DNA of 51,330 bases from an uncultured Bacteroidota bacterium (lineage in GTDB: Bacteria; Bacteroidota; Bacteroidia; Flavobacteriales; Flavobacteriaceae). The notes beneath the pieces were generated by a model. That model ran no database searches, was not told the DNA's origin, and saw only the letters and a list, made by a program, of their open reading frames with translations. Where the stretch lies: assembly GCA_902519955.1 (NCBI GenBank), contig CABYMF010000009.1:1-51330 (forward strand), written 5' to 3'. The first letter of the stretch is position 1; each line of letters begins with the position of its first letter. The translations under genes were made by a program, and so were the position numbers. This document shows, one piece after another, positions 31,311 through 38,714 of the stretch.

Positions 31311-31342
31311 CTTTTTAGACATTTTTTAAATGAATTTAAAAC

Positions 31343-31615
31343 TTAGTTTACTGTACTTGAAAGTTCAGCTCCAGCTTTAAATTTAACAACTTTTTTAGCA
31401 GGGATTTTAATAGTTGCTCCAGTTTGAGGATTTCTACCATCTCGAGCAGCTCTTTGAGAAACTGACCAAGACCCGAATCCAACTAGTGAAACTCTTCCAC
31501 CACCTTTTAAAGTTGAACTAACACTCCCTAGAAATGATTCTAGAGCCATTTTCGCTGATGCTTTAGAAATGCCAGCTTGGCCTGCCATTGCATCAATTAA
31601 TTCTGATTTGTTCAT
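31343..31615 (-). CDS. hup: HU family DNA-binding protein
   Basis: HU is a small dimeric nucleoid protein that bends DNA. The 90-residue product starts MNKSELIDAMAGQAGISKASAKMAL and contains GGRVSLVGFGSWSV and the DNA-arm region AARDGRNPQTGATIKIPAKKVVKFKAG, all canonical. The longer frame from 31666 was rejected because the HU family begins at MNKSEL and a good promoter lies inside that extension. It is monocistronic: its own promoter is upstream and a strong terminator downstream. Confidence 0.96.
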   Translation of the reverse strand: MNKSELIDAMAGQAGISKASAKMALESFLGSVSSTLKGGGRVSLVGFGSWSVSQRAARDGRNPQTGATIKIPAKKVVKFKAGAELSSTVN

Positions 31616-31637
31616 ATCATTTATTTTAATGTTTAAA

Positions 31638-31666
31638 CAAAAATATGTGATATTATGTAAGTCCAA
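31638..31666 (-). promoter_or_regulatory. HU promoter: TTG (-33) and TATTTTTG (-7)
   Basis: The minus strand shows TTG at 31666-31664, an 18-base spacer, and TATTTTTG at 31645-31638, with 22 bases to the HU ATG. This is the most complete match to the Bacteroidota promoter (TTTG/TTG plus TAnnTTTG) that I found in the window. Confidence 0.6.
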
Positions 31667-31737
31667 TGAAATTAGGGGGTAAAAGTAGAATTTTGTTAAT
31701 AAATTGGGGTATTTTGTTGATAATCCTCTTAATCTAA

Positions 31738-32685
31738 TTAATAAATAAGCGAATTTTCATCAAGTTTTAACCCATTAATTAGGTCTTTCGCATTCATTAC
31801 TATCTTATTTTCAAATTGAATAAGGATGCAATTTATAATGCTATCTTTTGAATATACATGAAATTCCCTATTATGAATTAGAATTTCTCCTACCTTTTTA
31901 TTTAATATTTTGTTAAGTATCTCAGCTTTTAGAACTTTCATTCTAATTTCATTATCTCCATTTTTTAAAATTGTCCACGCTCCTGGTGTTGGAGACAGGC
32001 CTCTAATTTTTCCAACTATTTCATTTGCAGGCTTATTCCAATTTATTCTTGTATTCTCTTTGGATAGTTTAGGAGCAATTTTTAAATTTTTAGCTATTAA
32101 TACTTGCTTTGATGCTTTTAAAGTATTTGTAGCAACTCCATTAATTGTTTTTACTAGTAGCTTTGATCCAATAGAAGATAACTTTAAATATAACGAGCCA
32201 AAGTCGTCTTCATCGCTAATAATAATTTCCTCTTTAAGTAAAATGTCTCCTTGGTCAATGCTTTCGTTTATATAAAATGTAGTAACACCAGTTTTTTTCT
32301 CATTATTAATTAAACACCAGTTTATTGGTGCAGCACCCCTATAATTTGGCAATAATGAAGCATGAAGGTTGATTGCCCCATACTTTGGAATAGAAAATAT
32401 TTCAATTGGCAGCTTTTTAAAGGCCACAACAATAATTAAATCTGGTTGAATAATTTCAATTTGATTAATAAACTCTTTGTTACTAAGATTTTCAGGTTGT
32501 AGAATCTTAATATTTTTCTCTTTAGCATATTGCTTTACCTCACTTTCATTTATTTTTTGACCTCTACCAGATTTTTTGTCAGGCGATGTAACTACACATT
32601 CTACATTATAATTTAAATTGACCTCATGAAGAGAGTCTACAGCAAAACTTGGTGTACCAAAAAAAATTATTTTTAATTCACTCAT
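31738..32685 (-). CDS. fmt: Methionyl-tRNA formyltransferase
   Basis: Fmt formylates initiator methionyl-tRNA using 10-formyl-tetrahydrofolate. The 315-residue protein shows IIFFGTPSFAVDSL at the N-terminus, the folate-site motif INLHASLLPNYRGAAPINW with its catalytic Asn and His, GVTTFYINESIDQGDIL, and the C-terminal tRNA-binding domain (INWNKPANEIVGKIRGLSPTPGAWT). Length is standard. Its start overlaps the stop of the upstream ATPase gene by one base (TAATG), which points to co-translation. Confidence 0.95.
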   Translation of the reverse strand: MSELKIIFFGTPSFAVDSLHEVNLNYNVECVVTSPDKKSGRGQKINESEVKQYAKEKNIKILQPENLSNKEFINQIEIIQPDLIIVVAFKKLPIEIFSIPKYGAINLHASLLPNYRGAAPINWCLINNEKKTGVTTFYINESIDQGDILLKEEIIISDEDDFGSLYLKLSSIGSKLLVKTINGVATNTLKASKQVLIAKNLKIAPKLSKENTRINWNKPANEIVGKIRGLSPTPGAWTILKNGDNEIRMKVLKAEILNKILNKKVGEILIHNREFHVYSKDSIINCILIQFENKIVMNAKDLINGLKLDENSLIY

Positions 32686-33227
32686 TATATTTTATCTAAA
32701 ATAAATTTAACTCTTTCTTCAATATTTATATTTGGGACTTTGATCATTTTAATCCCTGATTGTTCATATATACTTATTATAAAAGGACTAATCTTTTTTA
32801 CATCGCTGAAATCCTCATTTCTATTATCATCCTTTTTATATATTTCTTTCCAAGGCTCGAATATAAAAATTAAGTCATATTTATACTTTGAGGGTAGGTT
32901 ATCCCAATAATTTGATGAATTACCAATAGATCTGAGATAAGCAGTCACCTCATGAATGCCTCTATCAAAGAAAATTATATTCTGCTTACATTCTAGTTGA
33001 TCAGCGGATTCAAAATCAAGTTTTCTTTTCTTAAAAATATTTTTACTTATTCCAACCGGGTTTGTCTTAAACTCTAGTCCTTTTAATTTAAACTCATCAA
33101 AAATATCTCTTGCAGCTTCTTCAAAGCAATAAAAGTTTTTTTTCTTTAATTCATTTATTACACTAGTCTTTCCGGTGCCTGGAGCTCCAGCTAATACAAT
33201 CCTTTTATTTATTTTTTTTTCTGACAT
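32685..33227 (-). CDS. P-loop AAA_28/NadR-like ATPase or kinase
   Basis: This 180-residue protein has a Walker A motif GAPGTGKTS (about residues 14-22), a conserved FEEAARDIFDEF segment, and FFDRGIHEVTAYLR, whose DRG is the usual Walker B-like site in small P-loop kinases. YDLIFIFEPWKEIYKKDDNRNED resembles the lid region. This matches the AAA_28/Ttd14-like group often annotated only as ATP-binding protein. A metabolite kinase role is likely but unproven. It is the first gene of a two-gene unit with fmt and is divergent from the DUF493 gene. Confidence 0.78.
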   Translation of the reverse strand: MSEKKINKRIVLAGAPGTGKTSVINELKKKNFYCFEEAARDIFDEFKLKGLEFKTNPVGISKNIFKKRKLDFESADQLECKQNIIFFDRGIHEVTAYLRSIGNSSNYWDNLPSKYKYDLIFIFEPWKEIYKKDDNRNEDFSDVKKISPFIISIYEQSGIKMIKVPNINIEERVKFILDKI

Positions 33228-33245
33228 TACTCCAGATCAGATTGG

Positions 33246-33253
33246 TTATATTT
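33246..33253 (+). promoter_or_regulatory. Putative -7 element (TATATTTG) of the DUF493-DUF4290-murA operon
   Basis: TATATTTG lies in the divergent region between the ATPase gene and the DUF493 gene, 26 bases before the proposed TTG start. It matches TAnnTTTG. Its position also argues against extending DUF493 upstream to 33175. Confidence 0.45.
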
Positions 33254-33279
33254 GTTTATTATTTACAAAATTAATTTCA

Positions 33280-33573
33280 TTGTCAAATAAAAGCACTAAA
33301 TCTGAAGATTTTTATTTAAGATTTGAAAAACAATTAAAAGAATCTCAATCATGGCCAGGATCATATCTGTATAAATTTATTCTTAAAAACGATGATGGGG
33401 AATTAGATAAATTAAAATCAATCCTTGACAATTTTAAAGGAAATATATCTCAAAAATCCTCTACAAATAATAAATTTATAAGTGTAACATTTGATTTTTA
33501 TGCTAAAACTCCAGCAGATGTTATTAAAATTTACAAAGATGTAAGTATTATAGAAGACATAATTAGCCTGTAG
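33280..33573 (+). CDS. DUF493 family protein (probable TTG start)
   Basis: This is a 97-residue ferredoxin-fold protein. The core SEDFYLRFEKQLKESQSWPGSYLYKFILKNDDGELDKLKSILDNF and the C-terminal FISVTFDFYAKTPADVIKIYKDVSIIEDIISL match DUF493 (YbeD-like). The function is unknown, although some homologues are reported as regulatory. The open frame extends upstream to 33175, but that part overlaps the divergent ATPase gene and a promoter-like element. A TTG at 33280 gives the normal family length, and no ATG is available. It is followed by DUF4290 and murA. Confidence 0.8.
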   Translation: MSNKSTKSEDFYLRFEKQLKESQSWPGSYLYKFILKNDDGELDKLKSILDNFKGNISQKSSTNNKFISVTFDFYAKTPADVIKIYKDVSIIEDIISL

Positions 33574-33597
33574 ATTGCTAATTAATTTTTAAATTGC

Positions 33598-34242
33598 ATG
33601 TATATGAACTCATTGGAATACAATACTGAAAGAACTAAACTTATAATCCCAGAATATGGAAGGCATATTCATCAAATGATTGATCAGGCAGTAGCTTTAA
33701 TAGATAGGCATGAAAGGAATAAAATGGCAAAGGCTATAATTGGTGTCATGGGTAATCTTAACCCTCACCTAAGAGACGTACCCGATTTCCAACATAAATT
33801 GTGGGCCCAACTATTTATAATGTCAAATTTTGAACTTGATGTTGATAGTCCTTTTGAAAAGCCATCAAAAGAACTTTATGTTAATGGTAAACCAAGTAAA
33901 CTTGAATATCCTCAGAGTTATCCCAAGTATAGATTCTATGGAAATAATATTAAGAAAATGATTGATATTGCTTTAGAGTGGGAAGATGGAGAATTAAAAG
34001 ATAAGCTAATTGTAAACATTGCAAATCATATGAAGAAATGTTTCTTGAATTGGAATAAAGATTCAGTTGATGATAAAGTGATTTTCGATCATCTAGCAGA
34101 TTTATCAAATGGAGCTTTAAAAGTTCCTGAGTCAAAACTTCCATTAACAGATTCAAGTGAATTTCTTAAGAACAAAGTCAAGACAAATAATAATTATAAG
34201 ACAAATAATAAAAATCGTAAAAAGTCTAAAAGGAGATATTAA
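33598..34242 (+). CDS. DUF4290 family protein
   Basis: This 214-residue protein matches DUF4290, a Bacteroidota family of unknown function. The conserved N-terminus YNTERTKLIIPEYGRHIHQMIDQAV is followed by NPHLRDVPDFQHKLWAQLFIMS, YPKYRFYGNNIKKMI and IANHMKKCFLNWNKDSV. The tail is asparagine- and lysine-rich (KTNNNYKTNNKNRKKSKRRY) and probably disordered. An ATG at 33604 is an equally possible start. It sits between DUF493 and murA, and its stop overlaps the murA start by one base, an order conserved in Flavobacteriia as far as I recall. Confidence 0.83.
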   Translation: MYMNSLEYNTERTKLIIPEYGRHIHQMIDQAVALIDRHERNKMAKAIIGVMGNLNPHLRDVPDFQHKLWAQLFIMSNFELDVDSPFEKPSKELYVNGKPSKLEYPQSYPKYRFYGNNIKKMIDIALEWEDGELKDKLIVNIANHMKKCFLNWNKDSVDDKVIFDHLADLSNGALKVPESKLPLTDSSEFLKNKVKTNNNYKTNNKNRKKSKRRY

Positions 34243-35552
34243 TGTCTAGTTTAAGAGTAAGAGGTGGAGTAAAATTGTCAGGTGAAGTAATACCACAAGG
34301 TGCAAAAAATGAAGCATTACAAGTTATTTGCGCTACTCTTCTTTCAGATGAGGATATAATTATCTCAAATGTTCCTGATATCATTGACGTAGTAAAACTA
34401 ATTGATATACTGAGGAGTTTGGGTGTTCAGGTTAATGAACTAGATGAAGGAAAATACTCTTTTAATTCAAAAAAAATTGATTTAAAATATCTTGAAAATC
34501 AAGATTTTATTAATAGTGCAAAGAAATTAAGAGGATCAATTATGTTAGTAGGTCCCCTTCTTGCAAGGTTTGGCATAGCTTCAATCCCAAGACCTGGTGG
34601 TGATAAAATAGGCAGGAGAAGACTTGATACTCACTTCATCAATCTTGAAAAACTAGGTGCTAAACTTGACTACAATTCAAAAAACAGAATGTACTCTATT
34701 ACCTCTAATGATACTCTAAAAGGAGCAAATATTCTTCTAGATGAAGCTTCAGTTACAGGAACTGCAAACATTATTATGGCCTCTGTACTGGCTGAAGGTC
34801 TAACTACCTTATATAATGCTGCATGTGAACCATATATCCAACAACTTTGTCTACTTCTTAATAATATGGGAGCTAATATTAAAGGTATTGGTTCGAATTT
34901 GTTGAAAATAAAAGGGGTTTCTTCATTAAATGGATCAAATCATAACATTCTTCCTGATATGATTGAAATTGGAAGTTGGATTGGTTTAGCTGCTATGACT
35001 AGAAGTAAATTAAAAATTAAGAATGTGTCATGGGATAACTTAGGTCAAATACCAGATGTTTTTAGAAAATTAGGTATTACTGTAAAAAAAGAGGGAGATG
35101 ATATTTTAATACCTGAACATCCCAATGGATACTCTGTTTCTAACTATATTGATGGCTCTATATTAACTATCTCAGATGCACCTTGGCCTGGGTTTAGCCC
35201 TGATTTAATATCAATTATTTTAGTTGTTGCTACTCAAGCTAATGGGACTATTTTAATACATCAGAAGATGTTTGAGAGCAGATTATTTTTTGTAGATAAA
35301 CTAATTGATATGGGTGCAAAAATAATTTTATGTGATCCACATAGAGCATCTGTTATTGGACATAATTTTAAATCCTCTTTAAAACCAACAATAATGACAT
35401 CACCAGACATCCGAGCAGGTATTGCATTATTAATTGCTGCACTTTCTGCTTCAGGAGAAAGTATTATCCAAAATGTTGAACAAATAGATAGAGGCTATGA
35501 AAATATTGTAGAAAGATTAAAATCTATTGGTGCAGATATAGACAGGGTATAG
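34242..35552 (+). CDS. murA: UDP-N-acetylglucosamine 1-carboxyvinyltransferase MurA (Asp at the fosfomycin site)
   Basis: MurA transfers enolpyruvate to UDP-GlcNAc, the first committed step of peptidoglycan synthesis. The 436-residue EPT fold is clear: VRGGVKLSGEVIPQGAKNEALQVICATLL, IPRPGGDKIGRRRLDTHF, EASVTGTANIIMASVLAEG, SPDIRAGIALLIAALSASGES and the end VERLKSIGADIDRV. The loop residue that is Cys115 in E. coli is Asp here (D121 in PRPGGDKIG). Enzymes with Asp at this position are known to be insensitive to fosfomycin. The start overlaps the DUF4290 stop (TAATG). An AAGGAG stretch 8 bases upstream is also the KRRY coding end of DUF4290. Confidence 0.95.
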   Translation: MSSLRVRGGVKLSGEVIPQGAKNEALQVICATLLSDEDIIISNVPDIIDVVKLIDILRSLGVQVNELDEGKYSFNSKKIDLKYLENQDFINSAKKLRGSIMLVGPLLARFGIASIPRPGGDKIGRRRLDTHFINLEKLGAKLDYNSKNRMYSITSNDTLKGANILLDEASVTGTANIIMASVLAEGLTTLYNAACEPYIQQLCLLLNNMGANIKGIGSNLLKIKGVSSLNGSNHNILPDMIEIGSWIGLAAMTRSKLKIKNVSWDNLGQIPDVFRKLGITVKKEGDDILIPEHPNGYSVSNYIDGSILTISDAPWPGFSPDLISIILVVATQANGTILIHQKMFESRLFFVDKLIDMGAKIILCDPHRASVIGHNFKSSLKPTIMTSPDIRAGIALLIAALSASGESIIQNVEQIDRGYENIVERLKSIGADIDRV

Positions 35553-35554
35553 AA

Positions 35555-35830
35555 CTATCTTTTAGAAATTTTATTATTTGAGATATTTCTTTGCAGTTTA
35601 CATTTAAATCTATCTACACTGTTCTCCCTTAATTTTGAGTGTTTTGTCTTTCTTCCGCTAACTCTTTCTCTCCACAATTTAAAGCTGCTTTTTTTTAAAT
35701 TATTTCTCATTATTGCAATTAACTCTTTTTCATTTATATTAAACTGACTAAATATTGCTTCAAATGGAGTTCTGTCCTCCCAAGCCATTTCAATTATTCT
35801 GTCGATTTCCTCTAAGCTTTTACTTTTCAT
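35555..35830 (-). CDS. TIGR03643 family protein
   Basis: This 91-residue basic protein begins KSKSLEEIDRIIEMAWEDRTPFEAIFSQFNINEKELIAIMRNNLKKSSFKLWRERVSGRKTKH. That pattern matches the uncharacterised TIGR03643 family, which tends to be encoded beside photolyase genes. The N-terminal 50 residues look like a helix-turn-helix-type fold (EEIDRIIEMAWEDRTPFEAI), so nucleic-acid binding is possible; this is inference. The ATG at 35830 overlaps the upstream cryptochrome gene by 11 bases. It is the last gene of the operon, and its stop lies two bases from the convergent murA stop. Confidence 0.8.
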   Translation of the reverse strand: MKSKSLEEIDRIIEMAWEDRTPFEAIFSQFNINEKELIAIMRNNLKKSSFKLWRERVSGRKTKHSKLRENSVDRFKCKLQRNISNNKISKR

Positions 35831-37310
35831 TATCAATTTTGTCTAAAAATTTTTCTGCATTTATAATATGGTTCTCTTTTTTTTCAGAACTCATTTTATC
35901 AAATGTGTTTACTAACATCCTAAGTCTTGGATTTTTTATAAAAAAATCTCTTTGTTTATCCATAAATCTCCAAAATAAGCCATCCCATATAATATCCCAT
36001 TCACTTTTTTTATAATCACTCATTTTATAAACATAATTACTGCCACTTATGTAAGGTTTTGTGGACATCAAACCACCGTCAGCAAATTGGCTCATTCCAT
36101 AAACATTCGGAACCATCACCCAGTCATAAGAATCAATAAATAATTCCATGAACCATTTGTAGACTTCATCTGGGTCAAATTCACAAAGTAACATAAAGTT
36201 TCCAAGTATCATAAGTCTTTCAATATGATGTAGGTAGCCAGTTTTAAGAACTTTTTTAATGGAATTATCAATTGGTTCTATTCCTGTTTCAGCTGTGTAA
36301 AAGGATCTTGGAATCTTTCTTTTAAATCCCCAATAATTCAGAGTCCTTTCATAATTTCCTTTAGCTTTATAAATACCTCTTATGAATTCTCTCCAGCCTA
36401 TTATCTGCCTTATAAAACCCTCGGTTGAATTAATTGAAATGTTATTCTTTTTAGAAAAATCTATTGATTTACTTATAACATGTTTTGGGCTAAGAAGACC
36501 AACATTCATTAATGGACTTAGTATGCTATGATTTAATGTAGTTTCATCTTTAACTATAGCATCCTCATAGTCACCAAACATCATAAATCTATTTTCTAAA
36601 AAATCATCAAACCATTTTTCAGATTCATCAAAAGTAATTGGATAATTGAACAAACCCATTTTACCATAGTTTTCTTTGAAGTATTTATTTGTGTATAAAT
36701 GAGAATCGGCAATATATTTATTCTCTTCTGGAATATTAATTTTAGGAGGAACCTGACCTTTTGGATATTTTTTTCTGTTTAATATATCATAAGTCCACTC
36801 ACCACCTTCTGGTCTTCCATCAGAATCAATAAGTATATTTCTTTTTTTTCTTTCAGACTTATAAAAAGAAGTTTGAAAAAACTTTTTTTTGGATTCTTTA
36901 AAAAAATCTTCAAGGTCTTGGTTGGTGTTTAAAAAGTGAGGAGACTCATGAACTAAAAGATCTATATTGTGTTCATTACATTTTCTTTTAATTCTTTTAT
37001 TCAATAGGTAATCAACTGGATCGTACATTTCAATATGATTGAATCCTTGAGATTTCAACATATCTAATAAGTTTAAAATATTAGATTCATTATCATTTGA
37101 ATCTATGTATGAGACCCGGATACCTTGACTTTTTAAATAATCCTCATAGAATTTCATAGTTGACCTATGAAATGAAATCTTTTGTTTATGAAATTTATAT
37201 TGTTTAAAAAATAGATATTCTTCAACTAAGAAAATATCATTATTAGCATTGATTAGATTACTATCCTTGAAAAGCTGATTTGGAAAAACTAAAGAGCATT
37301 TATTAATCAT
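35820..37310 (-). CDS. Bacterial cryptochrome/(6-4) photolyase homologue lacking the Fe-S ligands
   Basis: This 496-residue protein belongs to the bacterial cryptochrome/(6-4) photolyase branch (PhrB/CryB). Clear signatures are FLVEEYLFFKQYKFHKQKISFHRS at the N-terminal antenna domain and DGRPEGGEWTYD. The FAD region includes FIRQIIGWREFIRGIY, GYLHHIERLMILGNF with the two active-site histidines (H361, H362), and PNVYGMSQFADGGLMSTKPY. Family members normally bind a 4Fe-4S cluster through four cysteines, three of them in and after the sequence MSDYC. Here the sequence continues MSDYKKSEW (residue 434 is Lys). The whole protein has only three cysteines (C5, C111, C376), none at those places. It overlaps DASH upstream by eight bases. 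DNA repair versus signalling cannot be decided from sequence. Confidence 0.88.
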   Translation of the reverse strand: MINKCSLVFPNQLFKDSNLINANNDIFLVEEYLFFKQYKFHKQKISFHRSTMKFYEDYLKSQGIRVSYIDSNDNESNILNLLDMLKSQGFNHIEMYDPVDYLLNKRIKRKCNEHNIDLLVHESPHFLNTNQDLEDFFKESKKKFFQTSFYKSERKKRNILIDSDGRPEGGEWTYDILNRKKYPKGQVPPKINIPEENKYIADSHLYTNKYFKENYGKMGLFNYPITFDESEKWFDDFLENRFMMFGDYEDAIVKDETTLNHSILSPLMNVGLLSPKHVISKSIDFSKKNNISINSTEGFIRQIIGWREFIRGIYKAKGNYERTLNYWGFKRKIPRSFYTAETGIEPIDNSIKKVLKTGYLHHIERLMILGNFMLLCEFDPDEVYKWFMELFIDSYDWVMVPNVYGMSQFADGGLMSTKPYISGSNYVYKMSDYKKSEWDIIWDGLFWRFMDKQRDFFIKNPRLRMLVNTFDKMSSEKKENHIINAEKFLDKIDNEK

Positions 37311-38595
37311 CTAACCAAGTTTTTTCGTATAATTTATTAGGGTCATATCTTTCAGATTGAAGTTTTGGATTAAATTTTCTAAATGGCATTGAATCGTTTC
37401 CTATTCCTGCGTTATAAAGCCAATTTCCGTAATTACTATGAACATCATAGTCTATTAGCATTGACTCAAAGTACTCTGCACCAATTCTCCAATCAATTTT
37501 TAACTCTTTAGTTAAATAATTTGCAACATTTTGCCTTCCTCTATTTGACATAAACCCTGTCTCAAGAAGTTCGATCATATTTGCATTTACAAATGGTTCA
37601 CTTGTTTTACCGTTTATCCAATTTGACAATATCTCCATATCTGTTGACCACTCTTTATTATCACCATATATTCCATCTTTACTAAAAAACTTGTCTTTAT
37701 GTTGCATTGAAACATACTTAAAAAAATCTCTCCAAATAAGTTCAAAGTATAACCAATATGTAGAATCATTTTTATCTACTTCTGATTCATATTTTTTCAA
37801 CTGGTTATAAATGTATTTTACAGAAACTGATCCATTCGCTAACCATGGTGAAAATTTTGAACTGTAATTTTCTCCGATAAGTCCATTTCTAGTTGACTTA
37901 TAATTTGACACATTTTTTGTATTAAAAAAGTAATCATCAATTCTTTTTTTACCATTAATCTCTCCACCATTAAACCTAAATACAGAGTTTTTGTGAACTT
38001 CAAAAAGGTCAAACCCTAAATCTGACAGTGATGGTACTGTGTAGTCAATTGCAATTTTATTATCATTATTTAATGGTTTTGGTATTGGTAAAATATTATC
38101 AACAGATAAATACTTTTCACATTTTTTTCTAAAATTAGAAAAACCTCTAGGGATATTGTCATATAAAGTTTTTACATCCTTGGGTGAATATAGAAACTGA
38201 TCAAAATCTTTAACCAGATCAATGTTTTTTGGAAAATATGATTCTTCTAAAAGTTCATCTCTTGTCCATTCTGATTGAAGAAAGACTTTTTCTATTTCAT
38301 ATTGTTCAATTATATGGGGAATTGATTTATCTAGATAATCATGAGTTACAACTAAAGATATGTTTAGTTTTTCAAGTTGGTTTTTTAATTCTTTTACTGA
38401 TTCTAGAAAAAATTTTGCTCTAAATTTCTCTGTTTTTTTAAATCCATACTTTGTAGAAATAAAATTTCTTGGGTCAATATTTATGAACCCGATAATTTTA
38501 TCTGAATTATATATTGCGTTGGTTAATGAACTATTGTCTTCAACCCTCAAATTGTTTCTAAACCATACTAAACTATTTATCTTTTGCTTCTGCAT
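37303..38595 (-). CDS. DASH-family cryptochrome / ssDNA photolyase
   Basis: This 430-residue protein contains the photolyase N-terminal antenna domain (NSLVWFRNNLRVEDNSSL) and the FAD domain. DASH-specific stretches are STYWLYFELIWRDFFKYVS, GKTSEPFVNANMIELLETGFMSNRGRQNVANYLTKELKIDWRIGAEYFE and the end YDVHSNYGNWLYNAGIGND. The IDWR and GNW tryptophans of the electron-transfer chain are conserved. DASH proteins bind FAD and MTHF and repair cyclobutane dimers in single-stranded or looped DNA. The ATG at 38595 overlaps the end of the DUF2256 gene by 19 bases, and the stop overlaps the next photolyase gene. Confidence 0.92.
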   Translation of the reverse strand: MQKQKINSLVWFRNNLRVEDNSSLTNAIYNSDKIIGFINIDPRNFISTKYGFKKTEKFRAKFFLESVKELKNQLEKLNISLVVTHDYLDKSIPHIIEQYEIEKVFLQSEWTRDELLEESYFPKNIDLVKDFDQFLYSPKDVKTLYDNIPRGFSNFRKKCEKYLSVDNILPIPKPLNNDNKIAIDYTVPSLSDLGFDLFEVHKNSVFRFNGGEINGKKRIDDYFFNTKNVSNYKSTRNGLIGENYSSKFSPWLANGSVSVKYIYNQLKKYESEVDKNDSTYWLYFELIWRDFFKYVSMQHKDKFFSKDGIYGDNKEWSTDMEILSNWINGKTSEPFVNANMIELLETGFMSNRGRQNVANYLTKELKIDWRIGAEYFESMLIDYDVHSNYGNWLYNAGIGNDSMPFRKFNPKLQSERYDPNKLYEKTWLDD

Positions 38596-38714
38596 AATTT
38601 GCTACAGTATTTAACCTCATCCCAATTTTTCTCCCACTTTTTTCTCCATGAGAATTCAAGACCACATATGATGCATTTTTTTGTTGGTAAATTTTCTTTT
38701 TTGACTCCTCTCAT
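38577..38714 (-). CDS. DUF2256 zinc-ribbon-like small protein (45 aa)
   Basis: Minus-strand translation from ATG 38714 gives MRGVKKENLPTKKCIICGL, then EFSWRKKWEKNWDEVKYC and SKLCRSKR, stop at 38577. Cysteines 14, 17, 37 and 41 (CxxC...CxxxC) can bind one zinc. The KENLPTK and FSWRKKWEKNWDEVKYCS patterns identify DUF2256, a small family regularly found beside photolyases. Its start shares one base with the SDR stop (TAATG), and its end overlaps the DASH start. The tight packing and family context make it a real gene despite its size. Function is unknown. Confidence 0.85.
   Translation of the reverse strand: MRGVKKENLPTKKCIICGLEFSWRKKWEKNWDEVKYCSKLCRSKR

Noticed and set aside
31910-32275. 121-codon plus-strand frame opposite fmt
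   Set aside because: It is a shadow of fmt in the opposite frame, without start context or recognisable motifs.
33175-33279. Upstream extension of the DUF493 frame
   Set aside because: It overlaps the divergent ATPase start and a TATATTTG element, and DUF493 proteins are about 90-97 residues long.
34229-34234. AAGGAG, a textbook Shine-Dalgarno sequence 8 bases before murA
   Set aside because: The bases are also the codons for the basic KRRY end of DUF4290, and almost no other gene in the window has such a site, so use as a ribosome site is not supported.
34242-35552. Acquired antibiotic-resistance interpretation of MurA
   Set aside because: The Asp variant looks native: the gene sits in a housekeeping operon and, as far as I recall, the PGGDKIGRRRLDTHF loop is usual in Bacteroidota.
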